From: Epiperipatus broadwayi
Lineage: Eukaryota; Onychophora; Udeonychophora; Euonychophora; Peripatidae
DNA length: 64,000 bases
Reading direction: 5' to 3'
NCBI GenBank assembly: GCA_028023455.1
Contig: JAQFVV010006197.1
Coordinates: 14,195,254-14,259,253 of the forward strand
The position numbers and the translations under genes are program-made. Of the stretch, positions 11,757-24,159 are shown one piece after another (position 1 is the first letter of the stretch; each line of letters begins with the position of its first letter). The notes under the pieces were generated by a model. The model made no database searches and had not been told where the DNA came from. It saw only the letters and a list, made by a program, of their open reading frames with translations.

Positions 11757-13080
11757 CAATCATCATCATCATCATCAACCATTATCAATCCACTGCAGGA
11801 TAAAGGTCTCTCCAAGTTTAATCCATCTTCTCCGATCTTTAGCTTCTCTTCTCCACAACACCTCTGCACATTTTCTTATTTCATCCATCCATCTCACATG
11901 TGGTCTCTTTCTGGGTCTTTTACAATCTCTTGGAATCCAGTTTAAAATTTCAATTGTCCATCTATTATCATCTCTTCTAGCAATATGTCCAGCCCAACTC
12001 CATTTCAATCTTTTAATTTTTTCAATAAGGTCAGTAACACCTGTTTGTTGTCTTACCCATACATTGCGTTTTCGATCTCTTCTTGTTACTCCCAACATAC
12101 ATCTCTCCATACTCCTTTGAGTGGTCTGAAGTCTCTGTATTGCTCTTCTATTAAGTGTCCAAGTCTCAGATCCATAAATAAAAACTGGTAAAACACATTT
12201 GTTAAAAACCATTCTTTTCAAACACATAGCCATATTTCCTTTTAGTATCAAGTTATTTCTACCAAAAGCACTCCAACCAAGTTTAATTCTATGATTAATT
12301 TCCTCCATTATGTTTCCATCTGTATTAATAATCTGACCAAGGTATTTGTAACTGTTAACTTCTTCTAATTCTTCATAATCAATCTTTATTTTCATATTTT
12401 GAGCAAATCGATTAAACATTACTTTAGTCTTTTTAACATTTATCTTTAGTCCTACTTTCCTACTTTCATCTGATAACTCCTGCAACATTTCCTGCAGCTC
12501 TGAAGCATTATTTGCAAAAACAATTACATCATCTGCGAAATCTAAATGACTTAAATACTCTCCATTTACTTTCACTCCTTTAGTTTCCCATTTTAATCCA
12601 CAAAATACTTCTTGCAGCACTGCTGTAAAAAGTTTTGGAGATATGGAGTCACCTTGTCTTACACTTTTCTCAATGTTGATTTTTCCAGTATCATCATGTA
12701 ATCTAATTGTTGCTGTTGCATTTTTATAAATATTCTTTAAAATATGACAATATCCTGGATCTATATCTTGATGATCCAATGCTTTAATCACTGAAGAAAT
12801 GTGTATAGAATCGAATGCTTTTTCATAATTTACAAATCCAAAACATAATGACAACTCATATTCATTTGTCCTTTCTATGACTTCCCTCAATACCTGGATA
12901 TGATCTATTGTACTAAAACCACTTTTAAATCCAGCTTGTTCTCTTGGTTGGTGGAAATCCAAAGTTCTCTGTAGACGAGTTGTAATTATCTTGGTAAAAA
13001 TTTTATATAAAACTGATAAAAGGCTGATAGGTCTGTAATTTCTAATTTACACAATTTGTTCTGCTCATCATTTTCTATAA
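11757..13080 (-). mobile_element. 5'-truncated RTE-type LINE ending in (ATG)n
   Basis: The copy includes the reverse transcriptase and C-terminal domain and a short 3' end: the stop codon lies within GATAATGGTTGATGATGATG on the minus strand. RTE-clade elements typically end in short simple repeats of this kind. The 5' part of the element (endonuclease and RT N-terminus) is missing. Confidence 0.75.
11775..13046 (-). pseudogene. RTE-type reverse transcriptase, catalytic Asp replaced
   Basis: The frame is open from an in-frame TAA at 13047-13049 down to 11775. The NYRPISLLS motif is encoded just above 12962. Counting from the codon at 12962, motif A lies at residues 43-51, RQGDSISPKLF at 102-112, FADD at 142-145, YKYLGQ at 205-210 and the ETWTL segment at 266-270. 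The tail WAGHIARR (323-330) to RWMDEI matches the C-terminus of arthropod endonuclease-reverse transcriptase proteins. Motif A reads FVNYEKAFDS where the family has FVDYEKAFDS, so the first metal-binding Asp is Asn and the enzyme should be dead. No other interruption occurs in this frame, so the copy is fairly young. It has no true start codon. Confidence 0.85.
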
Positions 13081-13812
13081 TGTACACACTGTAAGTTTTT
13101 TGCCTCATATGTAATTTCTAAATACCAACTATATTGTTGATTGCCACAAGTAATGAACTTATTCCCTTCTCTGATAAAGTGAAACATCAATAATGGTGCT
13201 ATTCTTCAGTCTGTCTCTGTTGAAAATTTTTAGTAATGGCACTAAAATTAAGCAATATTTTAATTTTTCTAAGGATAAAATTTTAATTATTCCCTTCATA
13301 TATAAAGATTTCATTTTGATATAATGCATATAAAATAAGTATAAGAATTATAATATTAATTGCTCTGGAAATCACAAGATGTTCATATATAATGGCAGGT
13401 TATAAATAAAGCAATAATTCTATTATCCTGTGTAATAGCAAAAAGTCATAGTTCAGTAACTTATGATTCCTGGATTGAAGTTCAAATCATTATTTCTGGT
13501 GTTTGAATATCAAATGACTTCTCAAATAATTATATATGATTATTTTTATTTATGTATGATTGCTCATTTAATTGTGATTATATTTTTATTACTTAATACT
13601 TTATTCAGTTAAGAATAAATTTAGGAATATTTAGCTTTTGAACTCACCATTTTACCATTCCATTAAATCTTTTATATGCCTATTTATTAACAAAAATATT
13701 TTTTTATCAAAAAAAAACTTCAAACTTAAGCATTTATCATTTATTTGAAAACTTCAGTGTAAATATGCTGCACACACTCATAGATATATATAATATGTGT
13801 GTCAATAATCTT
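13081..13812. other. Non-coding AT-rich stretch
   Basis: No gene is seen between the two RTE copies. Confidence 0.45.
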
Positions 13813-14390
13813 ATTTAAGTCTTTATGCAAATAATGCTTCAGAACTTCAGGAAATGTTCCTATGGTTTTTAGATGAAAGTAAGACAATAAATCTAAAGTT
13901 GAATGCTAAAAAGACCAAATAAAAAATACATCAAAGGTTGTTTTTAATGTTTTATTTATGCATGAAGCAGTATTAATATTACTTTAATTAAAATAATGAC
14001 GAATGGATTTTTGCAGAAGAAGAAAATTAAAATTGATAATCAGGAATTTAAGTTAACATCTATACATATCTTCATCAGATTATTAATACAGATGGAAATG
14101 TAATGAAAGAAATTAATCATAGAATTATACTTTGATGGAGTGCTTTCAGTCGAAATAATTAATATTCAAAGGAAATATGTTACATGTTTGGAAAGGAAGA
14201 TTTTTAATAGACGTGTTTTACCAGTTCCATATATGCATTTGAAATTTGGATACCTAACAAAATGGATGGACGAAATAATGATGTTTTCTGGCGTGGTGTA
14301 GAGGAGAAAGGGTATGCATCAGAGAAACTGCTTTAAGGTTTTAGAGAATTCGTTATCCTCCAGTAAACTGATAATGATTAAAAATGATAA
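13813..14390 (+). pseudogene. Decayed plus-strand copy of the same RTE family
   Basis: Broken frames give ANNASELQEM followed by a DESK-like and a LNAKKTK segment, then INRRVLPV-like and WMDEI-like segments. These match residues about 150-182, 220-262 and 358-395 of the neighbouring minus-strand RTE protein in the same order. An internal deletion removes the WAGHIARR region. The end CAGTAAACTGATAATGATTA corresponds to the 3' terminus of the better copy. Many stops and shifts are present. Confidence 0.7.
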
Positions 14391-17300
14391 TATCAAAAAT
14401 CTATTCAGGCTTTAAATTATCTTTATATGAATACAGTCTAATACATTGATTTTTAATAATACTTAGATTTAATCGTGTAATTAAATTACCAATCAACAAA
14501 ATAATAATTTAAAAGAAAACTAAATAAATAAAAAAATTTAAAAGAAAACTAAATAAATAAATTTATTTTTGATCTTCTCAATACAATTTATGATTTTATA
14601 CATATTAACTCAATTAAAAATATATTTTATTTTATTTTTCTTAATTCATTTTAAATACTATACATATTTTTTTCATTGTAAATCAGATGCTTTATATATA
14701 TTGTCTTTATGATGAACTTTTTTTTGTTTTTGTTGTTTTTAACAATTTGTGAAAGATGTCAGATCTTGTTAATCCTATATAGTAAGTCTTGAAAGCTTTG
14801 TTTGTTTAGGAATTTCTTTATAATATATACTGTCTTCAAAGGTTTGTTTATAAAATCTTACTTAACCATTTTAACAGATGTCCTTGCAGGTTTTCACCTG
14901 ATTTAGAAGCTCTGCAGCCCATATGTGTCTAATTTATAAATCTTGTGTAGTTTGCTACTTTGATGACTAATGATTCTTTTACATTTGTTATTATTTTTTT
15001 AATAGTTTAATTGCTCTAAAAAAGAAGATTGTAAATTAACTTCTATATTCGTTTTAAATTTATTTACTTTGAAAAATAATAATATTTGACATTTTAAAGT
15101 ATAAACAAAACAAAAAAAAGTTCAGTATATATTTTTAAAAATGATATTTTTTATAAAAATATGGAAAAGAAAATAAGTAAATATCTTTATTTAACCCTCT
15201 TGTGAACGTTTTATAAAAGTCGCTTTTGTTGATTGATTACAACAATTAACATTTTTTAGCTTAGACATCTAGAAATACACATTTTAATTAAGACCCACCA
15301 CACATTTTTAAAATTTGTTATGATTTCTACAGACAAAATAATATGTGTTAACCCTTTATTGAAGATGTCTTTAAAAACATTTGGGTATAAAAGTCAACAA
15401 GTTTTTATAAACATGTATAAGATACTTATAATTATGAATATTTATGAAATGAATCTACTTTGCATATATGAATAATTTCTATGTATCATACTTTAAAAAA
15501 CGTTGAAATGTGTCTAATAATTTATTTATAAAAAATAAAATTAACTTATGAACATTCATTTCATCAAACACATTTCAAAATTGATATATATATATAAAGA
15601 ATCAAAATAAATTAATTGCATACGTTGAAATAAATATAGTGACAAAATAAAATATAGTTAAAGCATCCCACAGTAATAAATATCATTGCCGTTATTTCTA
15701 ATGTTCTATTTTATTATTATTTCATGATAAATACTGCATGGTGAAAGAATCTTTTCATAGTGAATACAAACCAACAAATATTGCGCAAGCCGGATACTTT
15801 CCTATTATATTTTGTCTTAAATTATAACCTAAAGTATAAGTATTACAGAAATTTTGGTGAGTTTCCTAGCACTTTTTTTTAATGAAAAAGCTAGAAGAAA
15901 TAACTTCTTTTTCCATATTATAGTAAAACATTATTGTTTGTTCCCAAGATTTATTCAATTATTCCCAGATTTAACAAAGTATGATTTATTATGATCACAA
16001 GAAAAAGGCTTCACTTGCAAGAATTATCACATATTGAAAGATGATAGTTTTAACACTAAAGCTTCGTAAAATATAATATGTAAATATGGTCCAAAAGCAG
16101 GTTGAATAACTAACTAGTCAACAGAATGTAATTATAAATAAATAAATTAATCATCATCATAGTTTTCCATTTCTCATAACTTTTTTAACAGAATTTTTAC
16201 AAAATATCAATTTTAGAGCTACATCATGAAACTTAATGACTCCCCACTTATTTAAATAATGATGTAATTATAAATTTATTTAACGCACATTGAACATTGA
16301 TTACATAAGTAATATTTACTAAGGCAATGAACCTCAAGAGTGTGTGCTTGAAAATGCGAATGTAGGGACCTCTACTGGTCTTAATGATGGTAGAAACTTA
16401 ATATTTTTTAATCTAGTTTTACTGTTGTTCATGAGATTTATCATAAAGTTTTTTAAGCAAATTTATTTAAAGCCAATAAAAAAAAATTTCATGTGTGTCA
16501 ATGGTGGCTGCCTCGTATTTTGTGGTTTTTACAGTATTATATGAAATAAAAAGAAATGCATTTATTTAAATACACAAGTAAAAAAAATTAGAAATTATGA
16601 ATAAAAATATTGTAAATAGTTTAAATTATTTCCTTAGCTAAATGTTTTTTACTTTTTTTTTTTAAATAATAATGAAACAAAAAACATTTTTCAATTTTAT
16701 TACATTAATAAAAATTATATATTTTTTGTATTATGTATGGTTAGAAATGCAAGATCCAGTAAAGATAATGACATAATATTAAAAAACTATCAAAAAATAT
16801 TTGTTTTTAATATAAATAAATAAATGCTTTAAATATTAGAACATGATTTCAGATACTCATGGTATCTGAGGTTTACCCATTAATAGTAGCTATGTAGTGA
16901 GTACTAATGACCAAAAAAGTAACATTAAAAAATAAATCATACTCATTTATATATTAAATAAAAGCAAGAAAGTAGTATATTTAGCTAACAATTTGAAGTG
17001 GATAATGGCATATAGTAGTTTATACATATATAGAATCCTAAGATAATATGATTTTAAAAACATCAAAACAATTGGTAATGCCATGTTTTCTGATAATGAT
17101 CCTACTACTATATTTTCTTAGGGAAAAAAAGCTATTAAAGAAAAAAAATTGTGATGAAACTGAGTTTATATTAATGGTTTTAGAAAAATAAAATCTGATA
17201 CTTTACTATTTATTTTATTTTTAAAAACTTTTTCATTATTATTATTTTGTTTATGTATGTGAATTAATGAACACATTACAGTAAAATATATATTGTAATG

Positions 17301-18288
17301 GTAACCAATGGATGCAATGAGAGCATGCGAATAGAAATCGATATTCCCTAACTTATTAGATGTCAAATATAATAGTAACAAATAAATAAACATGATTAGT
17401 AAGCTTATCCAACATTCAGGTTAGTCAAATGTAATAGTAAACAAATACAAAATAGAGGCTAACAGCACTTAGACTACTGTGGAGGGGAGTATAAACAAAT
17501 AAATTCTTTAAATTATTAAAATATAGTTTAAATTACAAAGGGAGTTTTATTGAACTCAAATTATATCTTTTAAACATATAATAAATATTCAAACCTACTT
17601 ATATCATTAAAATTTTTACTCCATTAGCATATTAATAATTTATAAAATTATTTATTTTTCAAAGATTCACATACAAAATGTGAATGAATGATAAATAAAT
17701 GAATGTGATAACTATGAATGATCATGGATATCAGATTTTTTTTTAAAGAATATAGACTTTATTTTATTTTAGATTAATTAAATAAAATGAAAATTTATTA
17801 ATGTAAAACAATAATAATAATAGAAATTTTAAAAAAAAGTAAATTAATAATGAAATATTTCTTGCTTAAGAGTTTACTTTTAAATTTGACATTTATGATT
17901 AATATGTTTATTATGTCAATCTTTATATTTCTCGACCATGTACTACAAACAATACACTAAGATACCAAAATGAGGTATAGACTAACACAATATTGTTGAA
18001 ATAAATATATAATTTATAAACTTTAGCTAATATGTTTCATTTGTTTTTTATCTTAATTACAAAGCAAACATCGGTTCAGGAAATTGTATTTCACATGGAT
18101 ACTTCAGATTACTCATTGTTACACTAAATAGCTATTAATTAATTATTTTGTAATATATTTTTCATTTAAAAATTTAAAATATTCATCTTTATCAAAATAT
18201 TTAATTTACATGTTTTAAATATATTCTGTATTTGTATTTTAAGAATAATTATATGCATAAGTTTTCTTTGGTATTATTTATAACTATT
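14391..18288. other. Long AT-rich stretch without recognisable genes
   Basis: I see only short chance frames. A 29-bp unit (AATTTAAAAGAAAACTAAAT...) is duplicated in tandem at about 14505-14565. Confidence 0.5.
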
Positions 18289-18808
18289 TACTGAAATTTT
18301 AAATATCACAAAATATTATTGGTTAAATGATTTTGTATAAAATATTTTCAATAAATAAATGTATATCTTTGTAAAGTATAACAGTATCGGAAATACCGCT
18401 ACTGAGATTTTAAATATAATAAAATATTATTAATTAGATGATTTAGTATAAACTGTTTTAAATAAATAATTTCAAACTATACGTCTGCCGTTACGTCTTT
18501 ATTTATTCTATACCCATTCAATATATTTTCTCAATTTTGTAAAATATAAATGTTTAATATTAGTGTTATTATTGGCTAACTCAAAAATAAATTCTTGAAT
18601 CTCTTGCATCTACCTGACCACCATGTCTAAAGAAATATTAGTAGTGTAGCATCAGATGCGTTGTTTCGTAGATTCTATTGTGGAACCGATAAACTATGTT
18701 CGAACTCAGTACTACTGGTGGCTTCGCGACCTAGATGGTGCTGCAGTTCTGTGTGGTGGTCGAATTCTGCACTATGTTAATGAATCACACGATTCTGACC
18801 ATTACATA
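18289..18808 (+). repeat. 5' LTR-like direct repeat
   Basis: It matches 22975-23049 plus 24160-24605, differing at scattered positions (for example GTCTGCCGTTACGTC versus GTCTGCCATTACATC). The homology begins at TACTGAAATTTT and ends near ATTACA. The region contains AATAAA-like signals and the conserved block AAACTATGTTCGAACTCAGT near its end. A plausible primer-binding segment (TTTGGTGCTGACAACGTGAG) lies at 18827-18846, about 20 bp beyond the end of homology. The exact LTR start is blurred by an internal 111-bp duplication. A 90-codon frame across its 3' half is not a gene. Confidence 0.65.
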
Positions 18809-19113
18809 GTATATTTTTTTTTAGCGTTTGGTGCTGACAACGTGAGGCATCGATACAAAACCCATATACCTGAGCAGAAATATAACGCATATAAATTTCT
18901 TTTAGCATTCGTCACCCGAGTTAGCTAATTATTCTATATATACGAGCTTGTTTTTGATAAAAATAATGAGAAAAATAAATCGAGTGAAATAATGTGGGTT
19001 GAATGAATGAAGGATGGTAGGCGTAATAATAAATTTAGAGAAAGCAGGGATGTATGTGTAATTTAAGAAGGAACGAAAATACTCGGATCTAGTGAAATGT
19101 TTTTTTTTGTTGT

Positions 19114-19130
19114 TATATATATATATATAT
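19114..19130. repeat. (TA)n microsatellite
   Basis: A short pure TA tract lies in the leader between the 5' LTR and gag. Confidence 0.7.
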
Positions 19131-19406
19131 CAAAGAAAAAGTGATCAGTCACTAAGTGAGAAAGCAGTAGCAGTAAATATTTTATTAAAGTACTATTATA
19201 TATATATCATAGACAGCAGTGGCTTATTATTCGCGTTAGCAGTAGTTTATTATAATATATATGTTAAGCGCAGCAATACTGAAAATATAGAGATAGGGCA
19301 ATATAGAGTAAGGTGATGGCAGTGAAAGAGTGTGATAGGACCAAGATACCAGAGGGGAATAATCTAATGCTAGTAATAAATAAAATAAATAAATAATATT
19401 AAGAAA

Positions 19407-20375
19407 ATGGAAGCAGAAAATGACAGTATAGAGCAAGTAAATTTATATAAAGCTTTTGGAGGATCAATGGACTTTAATCTAAAGTTACTTGAAATACTTA
19501 GACAGGATAGGGAAGAAAAGAGGAAAATACACGAGGAAGCGAGAAGAGATGAAGAATTAAAAAAGAGACAGGAAGAAGAAAAGATAAGAGTTAGGGAGTA
19601 TCAGGAAATTAACAAGGATATTTTGAGATATTTTGAAATGATAAAAGAAACATTTGGAATATCCTGAGTTAGTAAAAAGGAAGAAGAGATTAAAGACATG
19701 GAAAATGAAAGGAAGTTAGAAAGATCTGACTAACCTATGATAATAGACAAGCAGACAGATAGTGTAATAAATGTAAATAAGTATGAAGAGCAAAGAGACC
19801 TCATTCCAACAAATGAAGGCCCACAAGAACCGGCGAATGAAGTCAGCATTAAAGAGGAGATGAGCATGGACAGGAACAAAAAAGCAGAAGGACCAAAGGC
19901 CATGGAAGAAAGCATGAAAATGGACATTGGACACCAAAGCTACTTAGTAAAGATGATCCACATTAAAATCTTTAGAAGGAAAATAGGGGAAAACCCTCAA
20001 ACCTACCTAGAGAGCTTACAAAAGTTCTTCCAATTTCATAAGAAAGGACCAGATGAGCTGATAGCTATAGCCAGTTACCATCCACAAGGCTCTGCCAAGG
20101 ACTGGTGGAATATGGTGAAATGGAAACCCAAAGCACTAGAAAAATACAAAAATGCATTAATGAAGCATTTGGATCCACACATCCTAGGGACCATCGAACA
20201 ATTAATGGCAGGCAGTCGAATAAAAGACATCGAAGAAATGGTTGAATTTCTGACTATCCTGTATTTTAACCATTGGGCCAAAGAAATACCTGATAGAAGG
20301 CAAAAATTAGAAAACCCAAGGCTGCAGTCATCGACAACAAGGGATAGATATTATCCATTTGACCCAGAGTTATAA
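19407..20375 (+). pseudogene. Gag-like protein (LTR retrotransposon capsid), two in-frame stops
   Basis: One reading frame runs from the ATG at 19407 to the stop at 20375. It is interrupted by in-frame TGA (19665-19667) and TAA (19731-19733). The first part is highly charged and probably coiled coil (about residues 25-75, rich in E, K and R). The later part resembles a retrotransposon capsid: YLESLQKFFQFHKKG, then HPQGSAKDWWNMV, the hydrophobic-G-x-A-x-x-W pattern of Gypsy-type capsids. Gag would form the particle that packages element RNA. No CCHC zinc knuckle follows, and the frame ends 10 codons after STTRDR. The family is not recognised beyond Gypsy-like. Two stops make the copy non-functional unless they are read through. 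Confidence 0.65.
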
Positions 20376-22933
20376 AATATTTTAGCTTCTTAGGATGGTC
20401 ATTATGTATATATAAAAATATTGAAATGAATTTGGTAGAATGGAACCTACATTAATTAAATAGGGCTTTAGATAAAGAGATTTTTATATGTTATTATTTT
20501 AACTAATATTACTCTAAGAATTTTTATATATATATTATCAGTTTAACTAATATTACCATAAGATTTCTAACCAGACATGGCCAAATTAGGCCATTTTAAA
20601 TTAAACTATAAATTCTAGATCCAGGTATATCAAAATATTCATTGCTTCATGTAATCTCTGCTTTCTATATATCTGTAAAAAAAAAAAAAAATTACGTATT
20701 TAAATTATGTGATGTAGCAAAAAAAAATTTTTTTTTCTTTCCTTGCCTCCTTTGTTCTTCCTTAATTATTCACGGGAAGTCGGGGAAAACGAAACAGTAA
20801 GATTCACATTCGAATCTTAAGTTTCACCTTTTCTATCGTCTCTTACCCACCACTCTATCCTACCCAAATTTAAACTTTTTTGGTATCGAATTGTGTGTCT
20901 GGCAATATTAAAAATGTATAAATATATGTAAAATCCACTGTAAACACACACATTATGATGACAAAATTTAAAGCAATAAATATAATTAAATGATATAATT
21001 TTTTATTTCTCTTTTAGTTATATAAAAATATGTAATTTTAACAATTTATTTTAAATTACAAAGTTCATTATTTATTGCTGTATTTAAATTTCATATTTAA
21101 TAATAATCTTAGAAATCTGATCGTAATTTAAGTAAAAGTAATATTAATTGTATATTCCCTTTTGTCTTTGAAATTTTAAAAGTAACGGTCGGTGAGAGAT
21201 AATAGATTAATTAAAAAGAAAAATTCCCTAAAATCTTTAATTACAAAATGTAAATGTAAAAATAAACTTGAACAATAGAAATTCAGCTTTCTATATAAAT
21301 TAAACATACAAGAATGCATAGATTCTTCTCAGGGCAAATGAGTGGATCAAAAAATAAAATCAAACAAAAGTAAAAAGATAAGATCAAAAAAAGGAGGACA
21401 TTTTGAATTTTCTCAGAACTTTTAGTTAAACTTTAGCTGTGCTCTCGATCAGTGGAGAGTCTCCAAAAATCATAAAGTAATTTACCTACCACAGTATGTT
21501 CGAGTAGAAAGTGCCCAGTCTATTCTCCCCGGAGATGGTCGATCGTATGCCGCTAACCTTCACATGTGCCCTCCATAATATCAACCAAGAAGATCTGCTG
21601 CCCAAATGATTAGAAAGCTGCTGCTTCTGTAAATACTGAAAAGAACTGCTACTTCTGAAATCATGAACAATTTGCTACTGAATCTAAAAACTTCTCATAA
21701 AACAGGTACCTGTACCCAGATTCTCCTAGAGTACTCTAAATAATCATGCTATAGCTCACTCTCTATATAACTTGTAAAACTATGAATTTAATTATTAATT
21801 CCTTATGTAAATTTCTTTAATAATCTAGCTTGCCTAATTCTATCTTTTCTTGGGTACGTATTTCTAAATTTTACATTTTTATTATCTAATTATAGCCTGC
21901 TCATAAGATTTCTGACCGAACCTCGCCAAATTAAATATAGATTTTAATCAAGATGGTTGCCATTTTGTCTAACAACCTATTAATATATTTCGTTATATAC
22001 TTCTGTTGGCTAGTCAGCTCAGAAATCTTCCCTAATTTTCTAAATGCAAATCCATGATTGCTTGAAACAATGGATGTGTGTCCTGCAAATCCTCATTAAT
22101 ATTTACTTGTATAAATTACTTAATATTTTCATATAAATTGACACGCATTCAATGCTTCATTGATTGTAATGCAGGGGTCTACTACTTAGCAAATGGCTGA
22201 CATATTAGTTATTAATACTGACCCAGCTTACCTATTGTTTTATATCTTATTAAGTTTTTAAGTAATAATTCCATAAATCGCATTTCTTTGAGAGTCAAAA
22301 ACATTCTTTATTAAATGTTGATGATGTAGGGCCGAGTTATAAAATATATTTAAATCTTAACAGAATAGTCTGTAGATTATACATGTGTTATGTTTTGGAG
22401 ATGCAATGACCTATTATAAGCCTTGGATACTTCGGATTGTATAGGATTGAAATTAATCCCAGTCGTTCTACACAAGTGGAAAAATAAATGTTCCCATAGG
22501 ACTTGACGACCATCACACAGCCAGGAAGTAATCATGGCAAGAACCACTTGTCCCAGGTTATGCTTGTGTGACACCTTATCTCTTTGGGCCTACGGCAAAT
22601 GCCAGCTCATTGTTATAAAGTCATTATGGCTTCGCAGTCTCAATATACTGCCACCCTCATATCGCCTTTCTCGATGTACCACGTGCTTCTTCTTATTAAT
22701 TCTATTATTCAACATATAACTCCATCTCTGCATTAGTGACATAATTCACTCTCAAATAAATGTCTATCCATAGTAACTTATAAATATCTTATTTAATTAA
22801 ATACACATGTGTCCGCCATTACGATTATTAATTCTACTTTAGATTCTTGCATTGCAAAGATATAAATCCCGAAGGCATGCTCGTGAAATATTTGCTCGAG
22901 AATTTAGGTAGCTAGATTACATCAGCCACATAA
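20376..22933. other. Internal non-coding part of the LTR element
   Basis: No pol motif is recognisable. A roughly 45-bp unit ending in AACTAATATTACYMTAAG is tandemly repeated at about 20478-20570. The block AAGATTTCTRACC...GCCAAATTA occurs near 20562 and again near 21904. The 22480-22700 part is less AT-rich, but I recognise no product in it. No clear polypurine tract precedes the 3' LTR. Confidence 0.5.
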
Positions 22934-23049
22934 ATGTATATCTTTGTAAAATATAACAGTATCGGAAATACCGCTACTGAAATTTTAAATATCACAAAAT
23001 ATTATTGGTTAAATAATTTTGTGTAAAATATTTTAAATAAATAAATGTA
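22934..23049 (+). repeat. 111-bp repeat unit and start of the 3' LTR
   Basis: ATGTATATCTTTGTAAA... begins at 22934 and the next unit starts at 23045, a period of 111 bp. The second unit is cut by the transposon after ATGTA and resumes at 24160. The 5' LTR has only part of the first unit, so the copy number of this unit differs between the two ends. Confidence 0.65.
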
Positions 23050-24157
23050 CACCTGGGTCTCTTTTTACGTGGACTTATTTAACACGATTTTGAAGTTACG
23101 CGATTCATGTTTCACCGGAAGTCAAACTCCGATAATGCACTATTACTTTAAATAATAAATTTTGCGCACTTACATTATATTGAAAGTAATAGCATATTAT
23201 TGGAATTCGACTTTCATCTAGTAATTTCAATATTTTCAGTGCTTTATAATAGTAAGATTTTATGCAATAATGAAATTAAAATCCTGATTTCCACATTTTA
23301 TGTATACACACATTAAATTTTACAAGATTATAATGTAAATTTGTTCAAACATTGTGCGTGTTAATTTTGAATTTTAAATCACATTCTGTTTTTGCTTTTT
23401 AAAAAAGAACGTAATCAATTATTAATCATTTAGTGTCCACAAGTTTATTTTTAAAAGGTGAGTAATAGCAGTGGGCACAATTAAATTTGACAATTAAAAA
23501 TTAAAATCTTATTTTTAATTGTAATTAACAATTTAAAAATTACAGCAACTTGAAATTAATGTGATGTGAAATTTGATTTTTAAATGCAATTGAAAATTAA
23601 AAAATTAAAGGCAAAAATAAGAATTTAATTTTTGTTGTTAGTTTCATAAACAATTAATAAAATCATCATCTCAAAGATTAATTACTAATTACATTGTCAC
23701 CAGAAAATCATTGACACAACATGAGTGTGAAGTTGGTGCTAGTTGTATTTCCTCTTGTGAAAAATTGATTTTTTACCAGTTTGCAAACGAACGTGTTTTT
23801 CGGCAAATAGCGATAATAATTAAAACGTGTATAAAAAATGTAAATTACTGTACTGTAAATTATGCATAAAAATATATTATTTTGAATAAAATTAAATATT
23901 ATAGTTAAAAAAAGTTTGTCTTGTATCAATTTTTTTCAAATTTGAAATTTTTTATTAGTCATATTTTATTTCCTTATTTTTTTTTTTTGCGCGAATTTTA
24001 AAGTAATTTTACGTTGGTGCTTTGCTTTTACGCGAATTTTGAAAAATCACAGACCGCATCCCCCCTTTTTCAATGTAAGTTACGTCTATTTTTGCACGAT
24101 TTTGTTTGTGCATGTTTTCTGAGGAACCTATCTATCACATAAAATGAGACCCAGATG
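23050..24157. mobile_element. Non-autonomous pogo/Tigger- or mariner-like DNA transposon
   Basis: The element is bounded by CACCTGGGTCTC on the left and its complement GAGACCCAGATG on the right; the inverted repeat extends about 24 bp with few mismatches. It is flanked by TA at 23048-23049 and 24158-24159. The uninterrupted 5' LTR reads AAATGTATATCTTTG at the equivalent site, so the insertion duplicated one TA, as Tc1/mariner-pogo transposases do. Subterminal repeats such as TTTTACGCGAATTTT are reminiscent of Tigger-type ends. At 1108 bp with no transposase frame, it must have been mobilised in trans. Confidence 0.8.
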
Positions 24158-24159
24158 TA

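Noticed and set aside
11749-12191. Plus-strand frames opposite the RTE copy, including a His-rich one
   Set aside because: Antisense shadows of the reverse-transcriptase frame and of its 3' (ATG)n tail.
18656-18928. 90-codon frame beginning MRCFVDSIVEP
   Set aside because: It lies across the 3' part of the 5' LTR and the primer-binding region; the matching frame in the 3' LTR is broken.
22377-22719. Two overlapping 61-65-codon frames in the less AT-rich part of the LTR element
   Set aside because: Short, on opposite strands, with no recognisable domain; treated as non-coding.
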